NCBI GenBank assembly: GCA_042862465.1
Contig: JASTVH010000010.1
Location: forward strand, 1-64,000
Source: JASTVH01 sp042862465
Lineage (GTDB): Bacteria; Pseudomonadota; Gammaproteobacteria; Pseudomonadales; Oleiphilaceae
Direction: 5' to 3'
DNA: 64,000 bases
Of the stretch, positions 43,529-52,528 are shown piece after piece. A program made the translations under genes and the position numbers. The notes under the pieces were generated by a model. It was not told where the DNA came from. It worked only from the letters and a program-made list of their open reading frames with translations, and did not search any database. Every line of letters begins with the position of its first letter. Position 1 is the stretch's first letter.

Positions 43529-44475
43529 TTCTGCCTCTTGAAATGGTCGTATCCTTGCGCGGCCCATTCCTTGCCGTCGACAGACAAGCCGCTTCCAGCG
43601 ACGACCTCGCCCACCGGTGCCACATCGACACCAAATCGCTCCCGCATGTCCTCGGGCATGGCTTGATCGGCCGGCCAGGTGAAACAGAGTTCGTAGTCAT
43701 CGCCTGCAGTCAGGGCCAGCGACAGCGCGTCGCTTCCCACGGTATCACGGAGAGTGGGAGAGAGCGGAATCGACCGGGAATCCAGGTTGGCGCCCACACC
43801 CGAGGACGCCAGAATGTGGCCCAGGTCGGCACTCAGGCCGTCGGAGATATCGATGCAGGCACTGGCCCGCCCCCGCAGCCATTGGCCGAGGGCAATGCGG
43901 GGTGTGGGACGGTGATAGCGATCGAGGAGGAAGCCCACATCAGCGGGTGGTTTTTCCACCTGCAGCCAGTCCAGGGCGCCACCGGCGTCGCCCAGGGTCC
44001 CGGACACAAAGATCCGATCGCCGGGGCGGGCACCTTTGCGGCGCAGGGCGGTCCCCTTGGGCACCAAGCCCTGCACGATAATGGAAATCACACAGGGTCC
44101 GCGGGTGGTGTCGCCACCGACTAGGGGAATGGCGTATTGTGCTGCCAGCTCCGCCAGGCCACCAGAGAACTCACGCAGCCATTGCGGATCGAGATCAGGA
44201 AGACTGATGGCGAGGCTGAAACACCAGGGTTGGGCCCCGGCTGCGGCCAGATCGCTGAGATTGACGGCCAGTGCCCGCCACCCCAGATCCCTGGGGGCGA
44301 TTTCAGGAAGAAAATGGACACTCTCGACCAAGGTATCGACGCTCTGAACCAGCTCCATGCCCTGTGGCACGTCCAGAACGGCGCAATCGTCGCCGATTCC
44401 GAGTTGAATCCCGGGCGCACCGGAAACATCCCCCAGCGGCGCCCAGAAGGACCGGATCAGCTCGAATTCATCCAT
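43525..44475 (-). CDS. thiL: Thiamine-monophosphate kinase
   Basis: ThiL phosphorylates thiamine monophosphate to the active diphosphate coenzyme used by IlvI here. The 316-aa product has the PurM/ThiL-type ATP-binding core: IQLGIGDDCAVLDV, SVDTLVESVHFLPE, LAVNLSDLAAAGAQP and CIDISDGLSADLGHI. The ATG at 44475 (MDEFELI) is the family start and lies 10 bp past the nusB stop. The nusB-thiL-pgpA order is common in gammaproteobacteria. Confidence 0.95.
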   Translation of the reverse strand: MDEFELIRSFWAPLGDVSGAPGIQLGIGDDCAVLDVPQGMELVQSVDTLVESVHFLPEIAPRDLGWRALAVNLSDLAAAGAQPWCFSLAISLPDLDPQWLREFSGGLAELAAQYAIPLVGGDTTRGPCVISIIVQGLVPKGTALRRKGARPGDRIFVSGTLGDAGGALDWLQVEKPPADVGFLLDRYHRPTPRIALGQWLRGRASACIDISDGLSADLGHILASSGVGANLDSRSIPLSPTLRDTVGSDALSLALTAGDDYELCFTWPADQAMPEDMRERFGVDVAPVGEVVAGSGLSVDGKEWAAQGYDHFKRQK

Positions 44476-44485
44476 GCTGCGGGTC

Positions 44486-44962
44486 CTACCCCCGGTTGCG
44501 GGTCTCCGCCAGACGCAGACGGGGGGCCAGTTTGTCGAGGATGCTGTTGACGTACTTGTGGCCTTCGGTGCCACCAAATCGTTTGGCCAGCTCGATAGCC
44601 TCGTTCAGCACCACACGGTAGGGCACATCGATCCGATGCTGCAGCTCGTAGACCCCCAACCGCAGAATGGAGAGCTCGATGGGATCGAGCTCGTCGAGAG
44701 CCCGATCCAGCAGATTCTCAAACTGACGGTCCAGCTCAGTCTGATGGCGATGCACGCCGCGCAGCAAATCCCGGAAATAGGCCGTATCGACCTTGCTCAT
44801 GTCGTTGTCGACCATGAACTGGGCCTCGATCTCATTCACCGGTGTCGCCGCCATCTCGCGTTGGTAGAGGGCCTGCAGCGCCAGAACGCGGGCCCGTCGA
44901 CGCTCACTGGCCTTGGGAGCGCCGGCCGGTTTGGCGGACGAATTCTCGTTTTCTTCCGTCAT
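44486..44962 (-). CDS. nusB: Transcription antitermination factor NusB
   Basis: NusB with NusE binds boxA RNA in rRNA leaders, such as the one at the left edge of this window. The 158-aa product has a polar N-terminal tail, then RRRARVLALQALYQ and the C-terminal ELSILRLGVYELQ and VLNEAIELAKRFGG. The ATG at 44962 overlaps the ribH stop as ATGA; the long upstream open frame lies within ribH and is not coding. Confidence 0.95.
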   Translation of the reverse strand: MTEENENSSAKPAGAPKASERRRARVLALQALYQREMAATPVNEIEAQFMVDNDMSKVDTAYFRDLLRGVHRHQTELDRQFENLLDRALDELDPIELSILRLGVYELQHRIDVPYRVVLNEAIELAKRFGGTEGHKYVNSILDKLAPRLRLAETRNRG

Positions 44963-45438
44963 GCCTGATCCATGCTCCGAAACAGACTGACCATCTCCAG
45001 CGCGCCCATGGCCGCTTCCGCGCCCTTGTTGCCGGCCTTGGTGCCGGAACGCTCGATGGCCTGTTCGATGGTATCCACCGTCAGCACCCCGAAGGAAACC
45101 GGGGTATTGGTGTCCAGAGACACGGCGCCCAGCCCCTTGGCACACTCGCCGGCGACATATTCGAAATGCGGCGTGCCACCACGGATGACCGCACCCAACG
45201 CAATCACCGCATCAAAGTCCTGACCCGCCAGGACGCGCTTGACCGCCAGCGGGATCTCGAAAGCCCCCGGGACGCGGTAGACGGTGATATTGCCTTCCTG
45301 CACGCCGTGGCGTTTCAGTGTATCGATGGCGCCTTCCACCAGGCTCTCCACCACAAAGCTGTTGAAGCGGCCGACCACCAGGGCATAACGCCCGTCGCAA
45401 TCGGTAAAGCCGCCCTCGTACGTTTTAATCTGGCTCAT
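44959..45438 (-). CDS. ribH: 6,7-dimethyl-8-ribityllumazine synthase
   Basis: Lumazine synthase condenses the DHBP product of RibBA with the pyrimidine from the RibD branch. The 159-aa product has RFNSFVVESLVEGAIDTL, PGAFEIPLAVKR, GAVIRGGTPHFEYVAGE and PVSFGVLTVDTIEQA, all conserved and full length. It lies about 50 bp after ribBA and is coupled to nusB. Confidence 0.96.
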   Translation of the reverse strand: MSQIKTYEGGFTDCDGRYALVVGRFNSFVVESLVEGAIDTLKRHGVQEGNITVYRVPGAFEIPLAVKRVLAGQDFDAVIALGAVIRGGTPHFEYVAGECAKGLGAVSLDTNTPVSFGVLTVDTIEQAIERSGTKAGNKGAEAAMGALEMVSLFRSMDQA

Positions 45439-45485
45439 GCCCTACTCCTAAATCAATACCAATCCGCTCGCCTCGGCAGAAGGAC

Positions 45486-46607
45486 TTACTGTCCATCCTG
45501 CTGGCAAGGCAAATACTCCACAACTTCCAGATCAAACCCGGAAATCGCCGTAAACTTGATCGGGGCGCTCAGCAGTCGCATCTTGCCCACGCCGAGATCG
45601 CGCAGGATCTGCGACCCGGTCCCGACTGTCAGGTACACCCCGGAACTGCCGGCGCCCTGGGCACGGGGGCGATCGTTGAAGAATTCTTGAATGCGCGCCT
45701 CCAGGTCGAAGGCGTCAGCGCCGCTGTTGAGAATCACCACCACCCCACGGCCCTCTTCAGCCACCTTGGCCAGCGCCTGATGCAGGGGCCAGCTGCTGGA
45801 CCCGGGGCGCCGGGCGCCCAACAGGTCGCGCAGGGTATCGGTGATGTGAACCCGCACCAGCACGGGATCCTGTTCGCTGAACTCACCCATGGTGAGTGCC
45901 ATATGGGTGCCGCCCTGGATCTCATCCTTGTAAGTGCGCAGCCGGAACAGACCGTATTCGGTATCCAGGTCGTACTCGTCAACACAGGCGACCGTGCGCT
46001 CGTTCATGGTGCGGTAATGGATGAGATCGGCAATGGTGCCGATCTTCAGGCCATGCTCTTCGGCAAAGGCTTCCAGATCCGGACGCCGCGCCATGGTGCC
46101 GTCTTCATTCATGATCTCACAGATCACGCCGGACGCTTCGAAGCCGGCCATGGCTGCCAGGTCACAGGCCGCCTCGGTATGCCCGGCCCGAGACAGCACG
46201 CCACCGGGCTGCGCCATCAGGGGAAAGACGTGACCGGGGCTGACGATGTCTTCGGCGCTGGCATTGCGGGCACAGGCCACGCGAATGGTGTGGGCCCGAT
46301 CGGCCGCGGAAATCCCGGTGGTGACCCCGGTGGCGGCCTCGATCGACACCGTGAAGCCGGTACCGAAACCGGAATTGTTGCTCTGCACCATCAACGGCAG
46401 TTTCAGGCGTTCGCAGCGCTCACGGGTCATCGGCATGCAGATCAGGCCGCGGGCTTCCTTGGCCATGAAGTTGATGTGTTCGGCCTGCACCGCCTCGGCC
46501 GCGATGATAACGTCGCCTTCATTCTCGCGATCCTCATCGTCCATGAGGATCACCATTTTGCCCTGGCGGACGTCTTCGATGATCTCTTCGATACTGTTCA
46601 GTGCCAT
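45486..46607 (-). CDS. ribBA: 3,4-dihydroxy-2-butanone 4-phosphate synthase with degenerate GTP cyclohydrolase II domain
   Basis: The 373-aa protein has an intact N-terminal DHBP synthase (about residues 1-205): ILMDDEDRENEGDVIIAAE and RAGHTEAACDLAAMAGF. The C-terminal half has the cyclohydrolase II fold but lacks the zinc cysteines: where the family has C-x10-C-x-C after VR-H, this one reads VRVHITDTLRDLLGARRPG. The half should thus be inactive for GTP ring opening, and a separate ribA is expected elsewhere. Such RibB-X hybrids are known in proteobacteria. It lies 42 bp past ribE. Confidence 0.92.
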   Translation of the reverse strand: MALNSIEEIIEDVRQGKMVILMDDEDRENEGDVIIAAEAVQAEHINFMAKEARGLICMPMTRERCERLKLPLMVQSNNSGFGTGFTVSIEAATGVTTGISAADRAHTIRVACARNASAEDIVSPGHVFPLMAQPGGVLSRAGHTEAACDLAAMAGFEASGVICEIMNEDGTMARRPDLEAFAEEHGLKIGTIADLIHYRTMNERTVACVDEYDLDTEYGLFRLRTYKDEIQGGTHMALTMGEFSEQDPVLVRVHITDTLRDLLGARRPGSSSWPLHQALAKVAEEGRGVVVILNSGADAFDLEARIQEFFNDRPRAQGAGSSGVYLTVGTGSQILRDLGVGKMRLLSAPIKFTAISGFDLEVVEYLPCQQDGQ

Positions 46608-46649
46608 TCGCTTTGTCTCTCGTATCTTGCAGCGGTGCCAACGCGGGCG

Positions 46650-47312
46650 TCAGCGCCAGAATCCGTGTTCAGCCAGGAAGCGCGCATCCAGACGGCTGCC
46701 ACCTGCCGATGCATCGTCGCGCCCGAACTGCATCAGACGCTCCAGATAGCGGGCGATCAGATCCACCTCCAGATGCACCTGCGTGCCCGCCCGATAATGG
46801 GTAATGATGGTCTTTTCGGCCGTGTGCGGCACGACATTGATCCAAAACCCGCTGTCGGTCAAATCGTTCACGGTGAGACTGGTACCGTCGACCGTGATAG
46901 AGCCCCGGGCAGCGATAAACCGCCGCAGGTCTTCAGGCGCCTCAATCAACAGACGCCAGGCGCGACCTTCATGGCGCACAGTCCGGACGATGCCGACGCC
47001 GTCCACATGCCCTGAAACCAGATGGCCACCGAGGCGATCGCCCAGTGCCATGGCCTTTTCCAGGTTCACCGGATCTCCGGCCGCCAGCGTCCCCAAGCGG
47101 GAATGACGCAACGTCTCGCTCGACACATCGGCCTCGAAGCACGGGGCCTGAAACGCCGTCACCGTCAGGCAGACGCCATTCACCGCGATGCTGTCGCCCA
47201 GACTGATGTCATCGAACGACAGGCCGCCGGCATCGATCCGCAGGACCAGGTCGTCGCCACGCCGGTCAACGTTCCTGAGGGTCCCCACCGCCGCGATCAG
47301 CCCGGTAAACAT
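46650..47312 (-). CDS. ribE: Riboflavin synthase (alpha chain)
   Basis: This enzyme dismutates two lumazines to riboflavin. The 220-aa product has two lumazine-binding repeats: MFTGLIAAVGTLRNV with DSIAVNGVCLTVT, then GDRLGGHLVSGHVDG with GSITVDGTSLTVND. The ATG at 47312 overlaps the ribD end by 16 bp. Some databases call this gene ribC. No FMN riboswitch was recognised before it or elsewhere in the operon. Confidence 0.95.
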   Translation of the reverse strand: MFTGLIAAVGTLRNVDRRGDDLVLRIDAGGLSFDDISLGDSIAVNGVCLTVTAFQAPCFEADVSSETLRHSRLGTLAAGDPVNLEKAMALGDRLGGHLVSGHVDGVGIVRTVRHEGRAWRLLIEAPEDLRRFIAARGSITVDGTSLTVNDLTDSGFWINVVPHTAEKTIITHYRAGTQVHLEVDLIARYLERLMQFGRDDASAGGSRLDARFLAEHGFWR

Positions 47313-48445
47313 TCGCCCACCTCGTTGTTTGACCCCAGCCGATACCGCATGTCCTCGCCCAACCGGCGCGCATCCAGCACGGTCAGACGCTGCTGTTCGG
47401 CCATTCGCTCCAGAGGCAGCGTCATCATCGGCCGCCCCTCGCTCCCCAGGAGTGTGAAAGCCTGGTAGATCCACAATTCATCAATGATAGCCGCGGCCTG
47501 CGCCGAACCTGCCAGCGTCGGGCCGGCCTCCACGAGCACCTCGTTGAACGCCTGCTCCCCACACCACTTCAGCACCGCCAGCCATGATGGCCGCCCCTGC
47601 GCGGCCAGGGCAATGACCTCAGCGCCCGCTTCCTGCAGCGCGGCCTGCCGTTCGGGGGCTGCCTTAAGCGCCTGTTCACTGCTGATAATCACCACGCGGC
47701 CGGGCAGGCTTAACAATTTGGCCTCCGCCGGCATTTGCAGCTGCGAATCCAGAATCACCCGAACGGGTTGCCGCCCCGGCGCCGCGAACAACCCGATGCT
47801 CCCCATGTCTTCGGGACGGACCGTCAGCGAAGGATCATCCGCCAATACGGTACCAATACCAGTGATGACCGCCGAACAGCGCGCCCGCAGGCGCTGCACG
47901 TCAGCCCGGGCCTGGGGGCCGGTAATCCACTGGCTTTCCCCGGAGGCCATGGCCGTGCGGCCATCGAGGCTCATGGCAATCTTGGCATGCACCCAGGGCA
48001 ATCCCTGACGCATGCGTTTACTGAAACCGGGATTGAGCTTTTCCGCCTCAGCGCCCAACGTGCCCACGTCCACTGCAATGCCGGCGGCTTCGAGGCGCTC
48101 AATACCCGCCCCGCCCACTTGCGGATTGGGATCACGCATCGCCATCACAACCCGTGCCACCCCGGCTTCGCACAAGGCATTGGCACAAGGCGGTGTACGG
48201 CCATGGTGACTGCAGGGCTCGAGGGTGACATAGGCGGTCGCCCCCCTGGCCTTTGGACCCGCGGCCCTGAGTGCGTGCACTTCGGCGTGAGGTTCGCCTG
48301 CCTTACGGTGCCAGCCCTCACCGATGACCTGGCCGTCATTGACGATCACACAGCCCACGCGCGGATTCGGATCGGTGGAGTAGAGCCCCTGTTCTGCCAA
48401 CTGCAGGGCGCGGGCCATATGCTGGATGTCAACCGAGTCGGGCAT
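47297..48445 (-). CDS. ribD: Bifunctional riboflavin deaminase/reductase
   Basis: RibD deaminates and then reduces the pyrimidine intermediate. The 382-aa product has the N-terminal deaminase zinc motifs HAEVHAL (His53, Glu55) and PCSHHGRTPPCANAL (Cys78, Cys87), plus a C-terminal NADPH-dependent reductase domain (about residues 150-370; DPNPRVGCV is in the first). It lies 21 bp after nrdR and overlaps ribE. Confidence 0.95.
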   Translation of the reverse strand: MPDSVDIQHMARALQLAEQGLYSTDPNPRVGCVIVNDGQVIGEGWHRKAGEPHAEVHALRAAGPKARGATAYVTLEPCSHHGRTPPCANALCEAGVARVVMAMRDPNPQVGGAGIERLEAAGIAVDVGTLGAEAEKLNPGFSKRMRQGLPWVHAKIAMSLDGRTAMASGESQWITGPQARADVQRLRARCSAVITGIGTVLADDPSLTVRPEDMGSIGLFAAPGRQPVRVILDSQLQMPAEAKLLSLPGRVVIISSEQALKAAPERQAALQEAGAEVIALAAQGRPSWLAVLKWCGEQAFNEVLVEAGPTLAGSAQAAAIIDELWIYQAFTLLGSEGRPMMTLPLERMAEQQRLTVLDARRLGEDMRYRLGSNNEVGECLPG

Positions 48446-48466
48446 GGAGACTGATAAACCGGAGGA

Positions 48467-48985
48467 TTAGTCGGTCGAGTTCTTGAGGGCGCGGGCGGCG
48501 ACAGAAACCGCCGACTCACCGTTGCTGTCCGCCCCCTGGCGGCTGAGCCGTTCGATTTCTTCCTTGAATTCGTTGATATCCTGGAAACTGCGGTAAACAG
48601 AGGCGAACCGGACATATGCCACCTTGTCCAGCTGACGCAGTTCAGCCATCACCTCTTCACCCAACACCAGGGATTTGATCTCACGCTCCCCCATGGCCCG
48701 CAGCCGAAACTTGATGCGGTTGATGGCGGCCTCGATCTCCTCGATGCTGACCGGGCGCTTCTCCAGCGCCTTCATCATGCCGGCGCGCAGCTTGTCCTCA
48801 TCGAAGGGAACCCGGGTGCCGTCCTGCTTGACCACCCGCGGCATCACCAGCTCGGCGGTCTCGAACGTGGTAAAGCGCTCCTTGCAGGAAAGGCATTCGC
48901 GGCGACGCCGCACCTGGTCGCCATCGGCGACCAGCCGGGAATCGATCACCTTGGTTTCAGCTTCGCCGCAGAAAGGACAATGCAT
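48467..48985 (-). CDS. nrdR: Transcriptional repressor NrdR
   Basis: NrdR represses ribonucleotide reductase genes in response to ATP/dATP. The 172-aa product has a zinc ribbon with Cys3, Cys6, Cys31 and Cys34 (MHCPFCGE, CLSCKERFTTFE) and an ATP-cone (VKQDGTRVPFDEDKLRAGMM). The last 20 residues are a variable polar tail. It is first in the nrdR-ribD-ribE-ribBA-ribH-nusB-thiL-pgpA series and follows glyA after a terminator-like hairpin. No NrdR boxes were seen in the window. Confidence 0.96.
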   Translation of the reverse strand: MHCPFCGEAETKVIDSRLVADGDQVRRRRECLSCKERFTTFETAELVMPRVVKQDGTRVPFDEDKLRAGMMKALEKRPVSIEEIEAAINRIKFRLRAMGEREIKSLVLGEEVMAELRQLDKVAYVRFASVYRSFQDINEFKEEIERLSRQGADSNGESAVSVAARALKNSTD

Positions 48986-49050
48986 GTCCGTTACTCCCGT
49001 CTACTGGTGAGAGGTTGCGCCTGGCCAGGCGGCCACCTCCGCGGGTGTTG

Positions 49051-49090
49051 TTAAAGGAGCGGACTGCCCGACGGCAGCCTTTCGCTCCTT
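49051..49090 (-). terminator. Terminator-like hairpin after glyA
   Basis: AAGGAGCG (49054-49061) pairs with CGCTCCTT (49083-49090), enclosing an inner CTGCC/GGCAG stem. On the minus strand TTT then AACAAC follows, so the T tract is short. It lies about 50 bp after the glyA stop and before nrdR. Confidence 0.62.
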
Positions 49091-49141
49091 ACCACACCAC
49101 GCTGCTTTCCCGGGCGGGCTTCCAGATGCGCTGGACGCCCG

Positions 49142-50395
49142 TTAGCCGTATACCGGCAGGCGACGACAGATTTCGCCTACCTGGTCGCGGACGCGAGCGA
49201 TGGTGTCCTCGTTTTCGATGTCGTCCAGAATATCACACATCCACCCCGCCAGCTGACGCGAGTCTTCCTCGTTGAAGCCGCGGGTGGTGATGGCCGGCGT
49301 ACCGATGCGCAGGCCGGAGGTGACAAACGGCGAGCGCGGATCGTTGGGCACAGCGTTCTTGTTGACCGTGATATTGGCGCTGCCGAGTGCGGCATCGGCG
49401 TCTTTACCGGTAATGTCCTGTTTGATCAGGCTGACCAGGAACAGGTGATTCTCGGTGCCGCCGGAAATCACTTCAAAGCCGCGCTCCACGAACACGTTGG
49501 CCATGGCCTGGGCATTCTTGACCACCTGCTGCTGGTAGGTCTTGAAGTCGTCAGTCATGGCTTCCTTGAAGCAGATCGCCTTGGCGGCAATCACATGCAT
49601 CAGCGGACCGCCCTGACCACCCGGGAAGACAGCGGAGTTGAACTTCTTCTCCAGGGCTTCGTTGGACTTGGCCAGAATCAGGCCACCACGCGGGCCGCGC
49701 AGGGTCTTGTGAGTCGTCGTGGTGACCACATCCGCGTAGGGAATCGGGTTGGGATAGACACCAGCCGCGACCAGCCCGGCCACGTGCGCCATATCCACGA
49801 ACAGGTAGGCGCCGACCTTGTCGGCGATCTCGCGGAAACGGGCAAAATCGAGCTTTTGGGAATAGGCAGAGAAGCCGGCCAGAATCATGCGCGGCTGGTG
49901 CTCCACCGCCAGGCGCTCAACTTCGTCGTAGTCAATCAGACCGGTTTCCGGATTGAGACCGTACTGCACAGCGTTGTAGATCTTGCCGGAGAAGTTGACC
50001 TTGGCGCCGTGGGTCAGGTGACCGCCGTCCGCCAGGCTCATGCCCAGCACGGTATCGCCCGGCTGCAGCAGCGCCATGTACACGGCCGCGTTGGCCTGAC
50101 TGCCGGAGTGCGGCTGGACGTTGGCATAGTCGGCGCCGAACAGCTCCTTGGCGCGGGCGATAGCCAGATCTTCCACCACATCGACATGCTCACAGCCGCC
50201 GTAATACCGTTTGTGCGGATAGCCTTCGGCGTACTTGTTGGTCAGCACGGAGCCCTGAGCTTCCATAACACGGGGGCTGGTATAGTTCTCTGACGCGATC
50301 AGTTCGATGTGGTCTTCCTGACGCTCCACCTCGGCCTGCATCGCCTGCCAGATCTCGTCATCATATCCCGCTATTTTCATATCGCGCGTAAACAT
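49142..50395 (-). CDS. glyA: Serine hydroxymethyltransferase
   Basis: This PLP enzyme interconverts serine and glycine and feeds one-carbon units to folate. The 417-aa product has the PLP lysine in VTTTTHKTLRGPRGG, HIELIASENYTSPRVMEAQG, and HSGSQANAAVYMALLQPGD. The ATG at 50395 (MFTRDMKIAG) matches the E. coli start region; 23 extra residues from the in-frame ATG at 50464 are not conserved. TAGAAT at about 50490 on the minus strand may be its -10, with no clear -35. Confidence 0.97.
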   Translation of the reverse strand: MFTRDMKIAGYDDEIWQAMQAEVERQEDHIELIASENYTSPRVMEAQGSVLTNKYAEGYPHKRYYGGCEHVDVVEDLAIARAKELFGADYANVQPHSGSQANAAVYMALLQPGDTVLGMSLADGGHLTHGAKVNFSGKIYNAVQYGLNPETGLIDYDEVERLAVEHQPRMILAGFSAYSQKLDFARFREIADKVGAYLFVDMAHVAGLVAAGVYPNPIPYADVVTTTTHKTLRGPRGGLILAKSNEALEKKFNSAVFPGGQGGPLMHVIAAKAICFKEAMTDDFKTYQQQVVKNAQAMANVFVERGFEVISGGTENHLFLVSLIKQDITGKDADAALGSANITVNKNAVPNDPRSPFVTSGLRIGTPAITTRGFNEEDSRQLAGWMCDILDDIENEDTIARVRDQVGEICRRLPVYG

Positions 50396-50556
50396 GTGTT
50401 GCCCCTGTATCAATGGCCACGGCGAGCCGTTGCAATGGGCTCCCCGCGGGTAATTCGAACTCAAAAATTGGAACGCGCTATTCTAGCGCAAGAGCACCAC
50501 AATAACACCCGGTCTGTGCTTGAAAACTGTTCAGGCGCCCCAACCCTCCTGTTCAA

Positions 50557-50585
50557 TTGCGATCACAGGATCATTTGGGTATCTT
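50557..50585 (+). promoter_or_regulatory. Candidate promoter of ettA
   Basis: TTGCGA (50557-50562) and TATCTT (50580-50585) are separated by 17 bp, about 125 bp before the ATG. The rest of the glyA-ettA spacer (50396-50716) holds no gene or strong hairpin that I can support. Confidence 0.5.
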
Positions 50586-50716
50586 GGCCCCATCCTTCCG
50601 CTGCGCAAGGTGCCCCATCCGGGCGCAATATCGTCATCGTCACAGAAGCAGCGCTTCCGGACTTCGCTGGGCACCAGTGATAGCGCACTCTTTTTGAAGC
50701 AATAACAGGATTCGAC

Positions 50717-52378
50717 ATGGCTCAATACGTCTTTACGATGAACCGTGTGGGGAAAGTGGTTCCCCCCAAGCGCGAGATTCTCAAGGACATCTCGCTGAGT
50801 TTCTTCCCCGGCGCCAAGATCGGCGTGCTCGGTCTCAACGGCGCGGGTAAATCAACCCTGCTGCGGATCATGGCCGGCGTGGATCAGGATTACATCGGCG
50901 AGGCGCGCCCCCAGCCGGGTATCAATATCGGTTATCTGCCCCAGGAGCCGGAGCTGGATCCCAGCAAGACGGTAAAGGAAATCGTTGACGAAGCCGTGGC
51001 GGACGTCCACAACGCCCTGGCAAAGCTGGACGAAATCTATGCCGCCTATGCCGAGCCGGATGCCGACTTCGACGCCCTGGCCAAGAAGCAGGGCGAACTG
51101 GAGGCTTACATCCAGGCCACCGACGGACACGACATCGAGCGCAAGATGGAAGTCGCGGCCGACGCCCTGCGCCTGCCACCCTGGGATGCCAATGTCGAGC
51201 ACCTGTCCGGTGGTGAGCGTCGTCGTGTGGCACTGTGCCGCCTGCTGCTATCCGGCCCCGACATGCTGCTGCTGGACGAGCCCACCAACCACCTGGATGC
51301 CGAGAGCGTCGCCTGGCTGGAGCGCTTCCTGCACGACTACAGCGGCACCGTGGTGGCCATCACCCACGACCGTTACTTCCTCGACAACGTTGCCGGGTGG
51401 ATTCTGGAGCTGGACCGCGGTCAGGGCATTCCTTTCGAAGGCAACTACAGCCAGTGGCTGGAACAGAAGGAAAAGCGTCTGGAGCAGGAAGGCAAGCAGG
51501 AAGCCTCTCACCAGAAGGCGATCAAGCAGGAACTGGAATGGGTGCGGCAGAACCCGAAAGGCCGCCAGGCCAAGAACAAGGCTCGCCTCAACCGCTTCGA
51601 GGAACTCAACAGCCAGGAATTCCAGAAGCGTAACGAGACCAACGAGCTCTACATTCCGCCCGGCCCGCGCCTGGGTAACAAGGTGATCGAACTGGACCAT
51701 GTCACCAAGCGCTTTGGCGACAAACTCCTGATGGATGACCTGACCTTCAGTGTACCGCCGGGCAGCCTTGTGGGCGTGATCGGTGGTAACGGCGCCGGCA
51801 AATCCACGCTGTTTCGCATGATCGCCGGGAAAGACACCCCCGACGAAGGCAACATCGAGATCGGCGAGACTGTAGAACTGGGTTACGTTGACCAGATGCG
51901 CGACCTCGACGGCGACAAGACCGTCTGGGAAGAAGTGAGTGACGGCCAGGACATCATCCAGGTGGGCAACTTCCAGACCCAGTCCCGCGCCTACGTCGGC
52001 CGCTTCAACTTCAAGGGCACCGACCAGCAGAAGCGGGTGAAGGATCTGTCCGGGGGCGAGCGTAACCGCCTGCACCTGGCCAAGCTGCTCAAGAGTGGCG
52101 GTAACGTGCTGCTGCTGGACGAACCCACCAACGACCTGGACGTGGAAACGCTACGCGCCCTGGAAGAGGCCCTGCTGGCCTTCCCCGGCTGCGCCATCGT
52201 GATCTCGCACGACCGCTGGTTCCTGGACCGCATCGCCACCCACATCCTCGCCTTCGAGGGCGACAGCGAAGTGGTCTGGTTCGAGGGCAACTTCAGCGAG
52301 TACGACGAGGATCTCAAGCGTCGCAAGGGCGAATCTGCGGCACAGCCGCATCGCATGAAGTACAAGAAGCTGGCCTGA
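50717..52378 (+). CDS. ettA: Energy-dependent translational throttle protein EttA (ABC-F)
   Basis: EttA is an ABC-F ATPase that binds the ribosomal E site and gates the first elongation step by ADP/ATP ratio. The 553-aa product has two ATP-binding cassettes: Walker A GLNGAGKST and GGNGAGKST, signatures LSGGERRRVALC and LSGGERNRLHLA, Walker B LLLDEPTNHLDA and LLLDEPTNDLD. The linker (P-site tRNA interaction motif) is about residues 240-310, and the N-terminus AQYVFTMNRVGKVVPPK is typical of EttA. No membrane segment is present. Confidence 0.97.
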   Translation: MAQYVFTMNRVGKVVPPKREILKDISLSFFPGAKIGVLGLNGAGKSTLLRIMAGVDQDYIGEARPQPGINIGYLPQEPELDPSKTVKEIVDEAVADVHNALAKLDEIYAAYAEPDADFDALAKKQGELEAYIQATDGHDIERKMEVAADALRLPPWDANVEHLSGGERRRVALCRLLLSGPDMLLLDEPTNHLDAESVAWLERFLHDYSGTVVAITHDRYFLDNVAGWILELDRGQGIPFEGNYSQWLEQKEKRLEQEGKQEASHQKAIKQELEWVRQNPKGRQAKNKARLNRFEELNSQEFQKRNETNELYIPPGPRLGNKVIELDHVTKRFGDKLLMDDLTFSVPPGSLVGVIGGNGAGKSTLFRMIAGKDTPDEGNIEIGETVELGYVDQMRDLDGDKTVWEEVSDGQDIIQVGNFQTQSRAYVGRFNFKGTDQQKRVKDLSGGERNRLHLAKLLKSGGNVLLLDEPTNDLDVETLRALEEALLAFPGCAIVISHDRWFLDRIATHILAFEGDSEVVWFEGNFSEYDEDLKRRKGESAAQPHRMKYKKLA

Positions 52379-52389
52379 TCGGTCTGCTG

Positions 52390-52425
52390 GAGCGTCGGAC
52401 GTCTGAAGTCGGACGTCTGACGCTC
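52390..52425 (+). terminator. Hairpin after ettA
   Basis: GAGCGTCGGACGTC (52390-52403) pairs with GACGTCTGACGCTC (52412-52425) through 14 positions with one G-T wobble and an 8-nt loop. It lies 12 bp after the ettA stop. No T run follows, so termination by it alone is uncertain; it could protect the transcript end. Confidence 0.5.
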
Positions 52426-52528
52426 ATCCCACGCTATAACTTACCTCTCCCCTCTCCTGCAGTGGTCATTCAAGGCTGGTTTTCACTATAGTGAAGGTCA
52501 ACATTCCAGCTTTGTGAGAGTGACCGCC

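Noticed and set aside
46608..46649. A possible FMN riboswitch before ribBA
   Set aside because: The gap is only 42 bp, too short for an RFN element, and no conserved RFN segments are seen elsewhere in the rib operon.
45487..47015. A 442-codon plus-strand frame opposite ribBA and ribE
   Set aside because: It has no family match that I recognise and overlaps two intact riboflavin genes.
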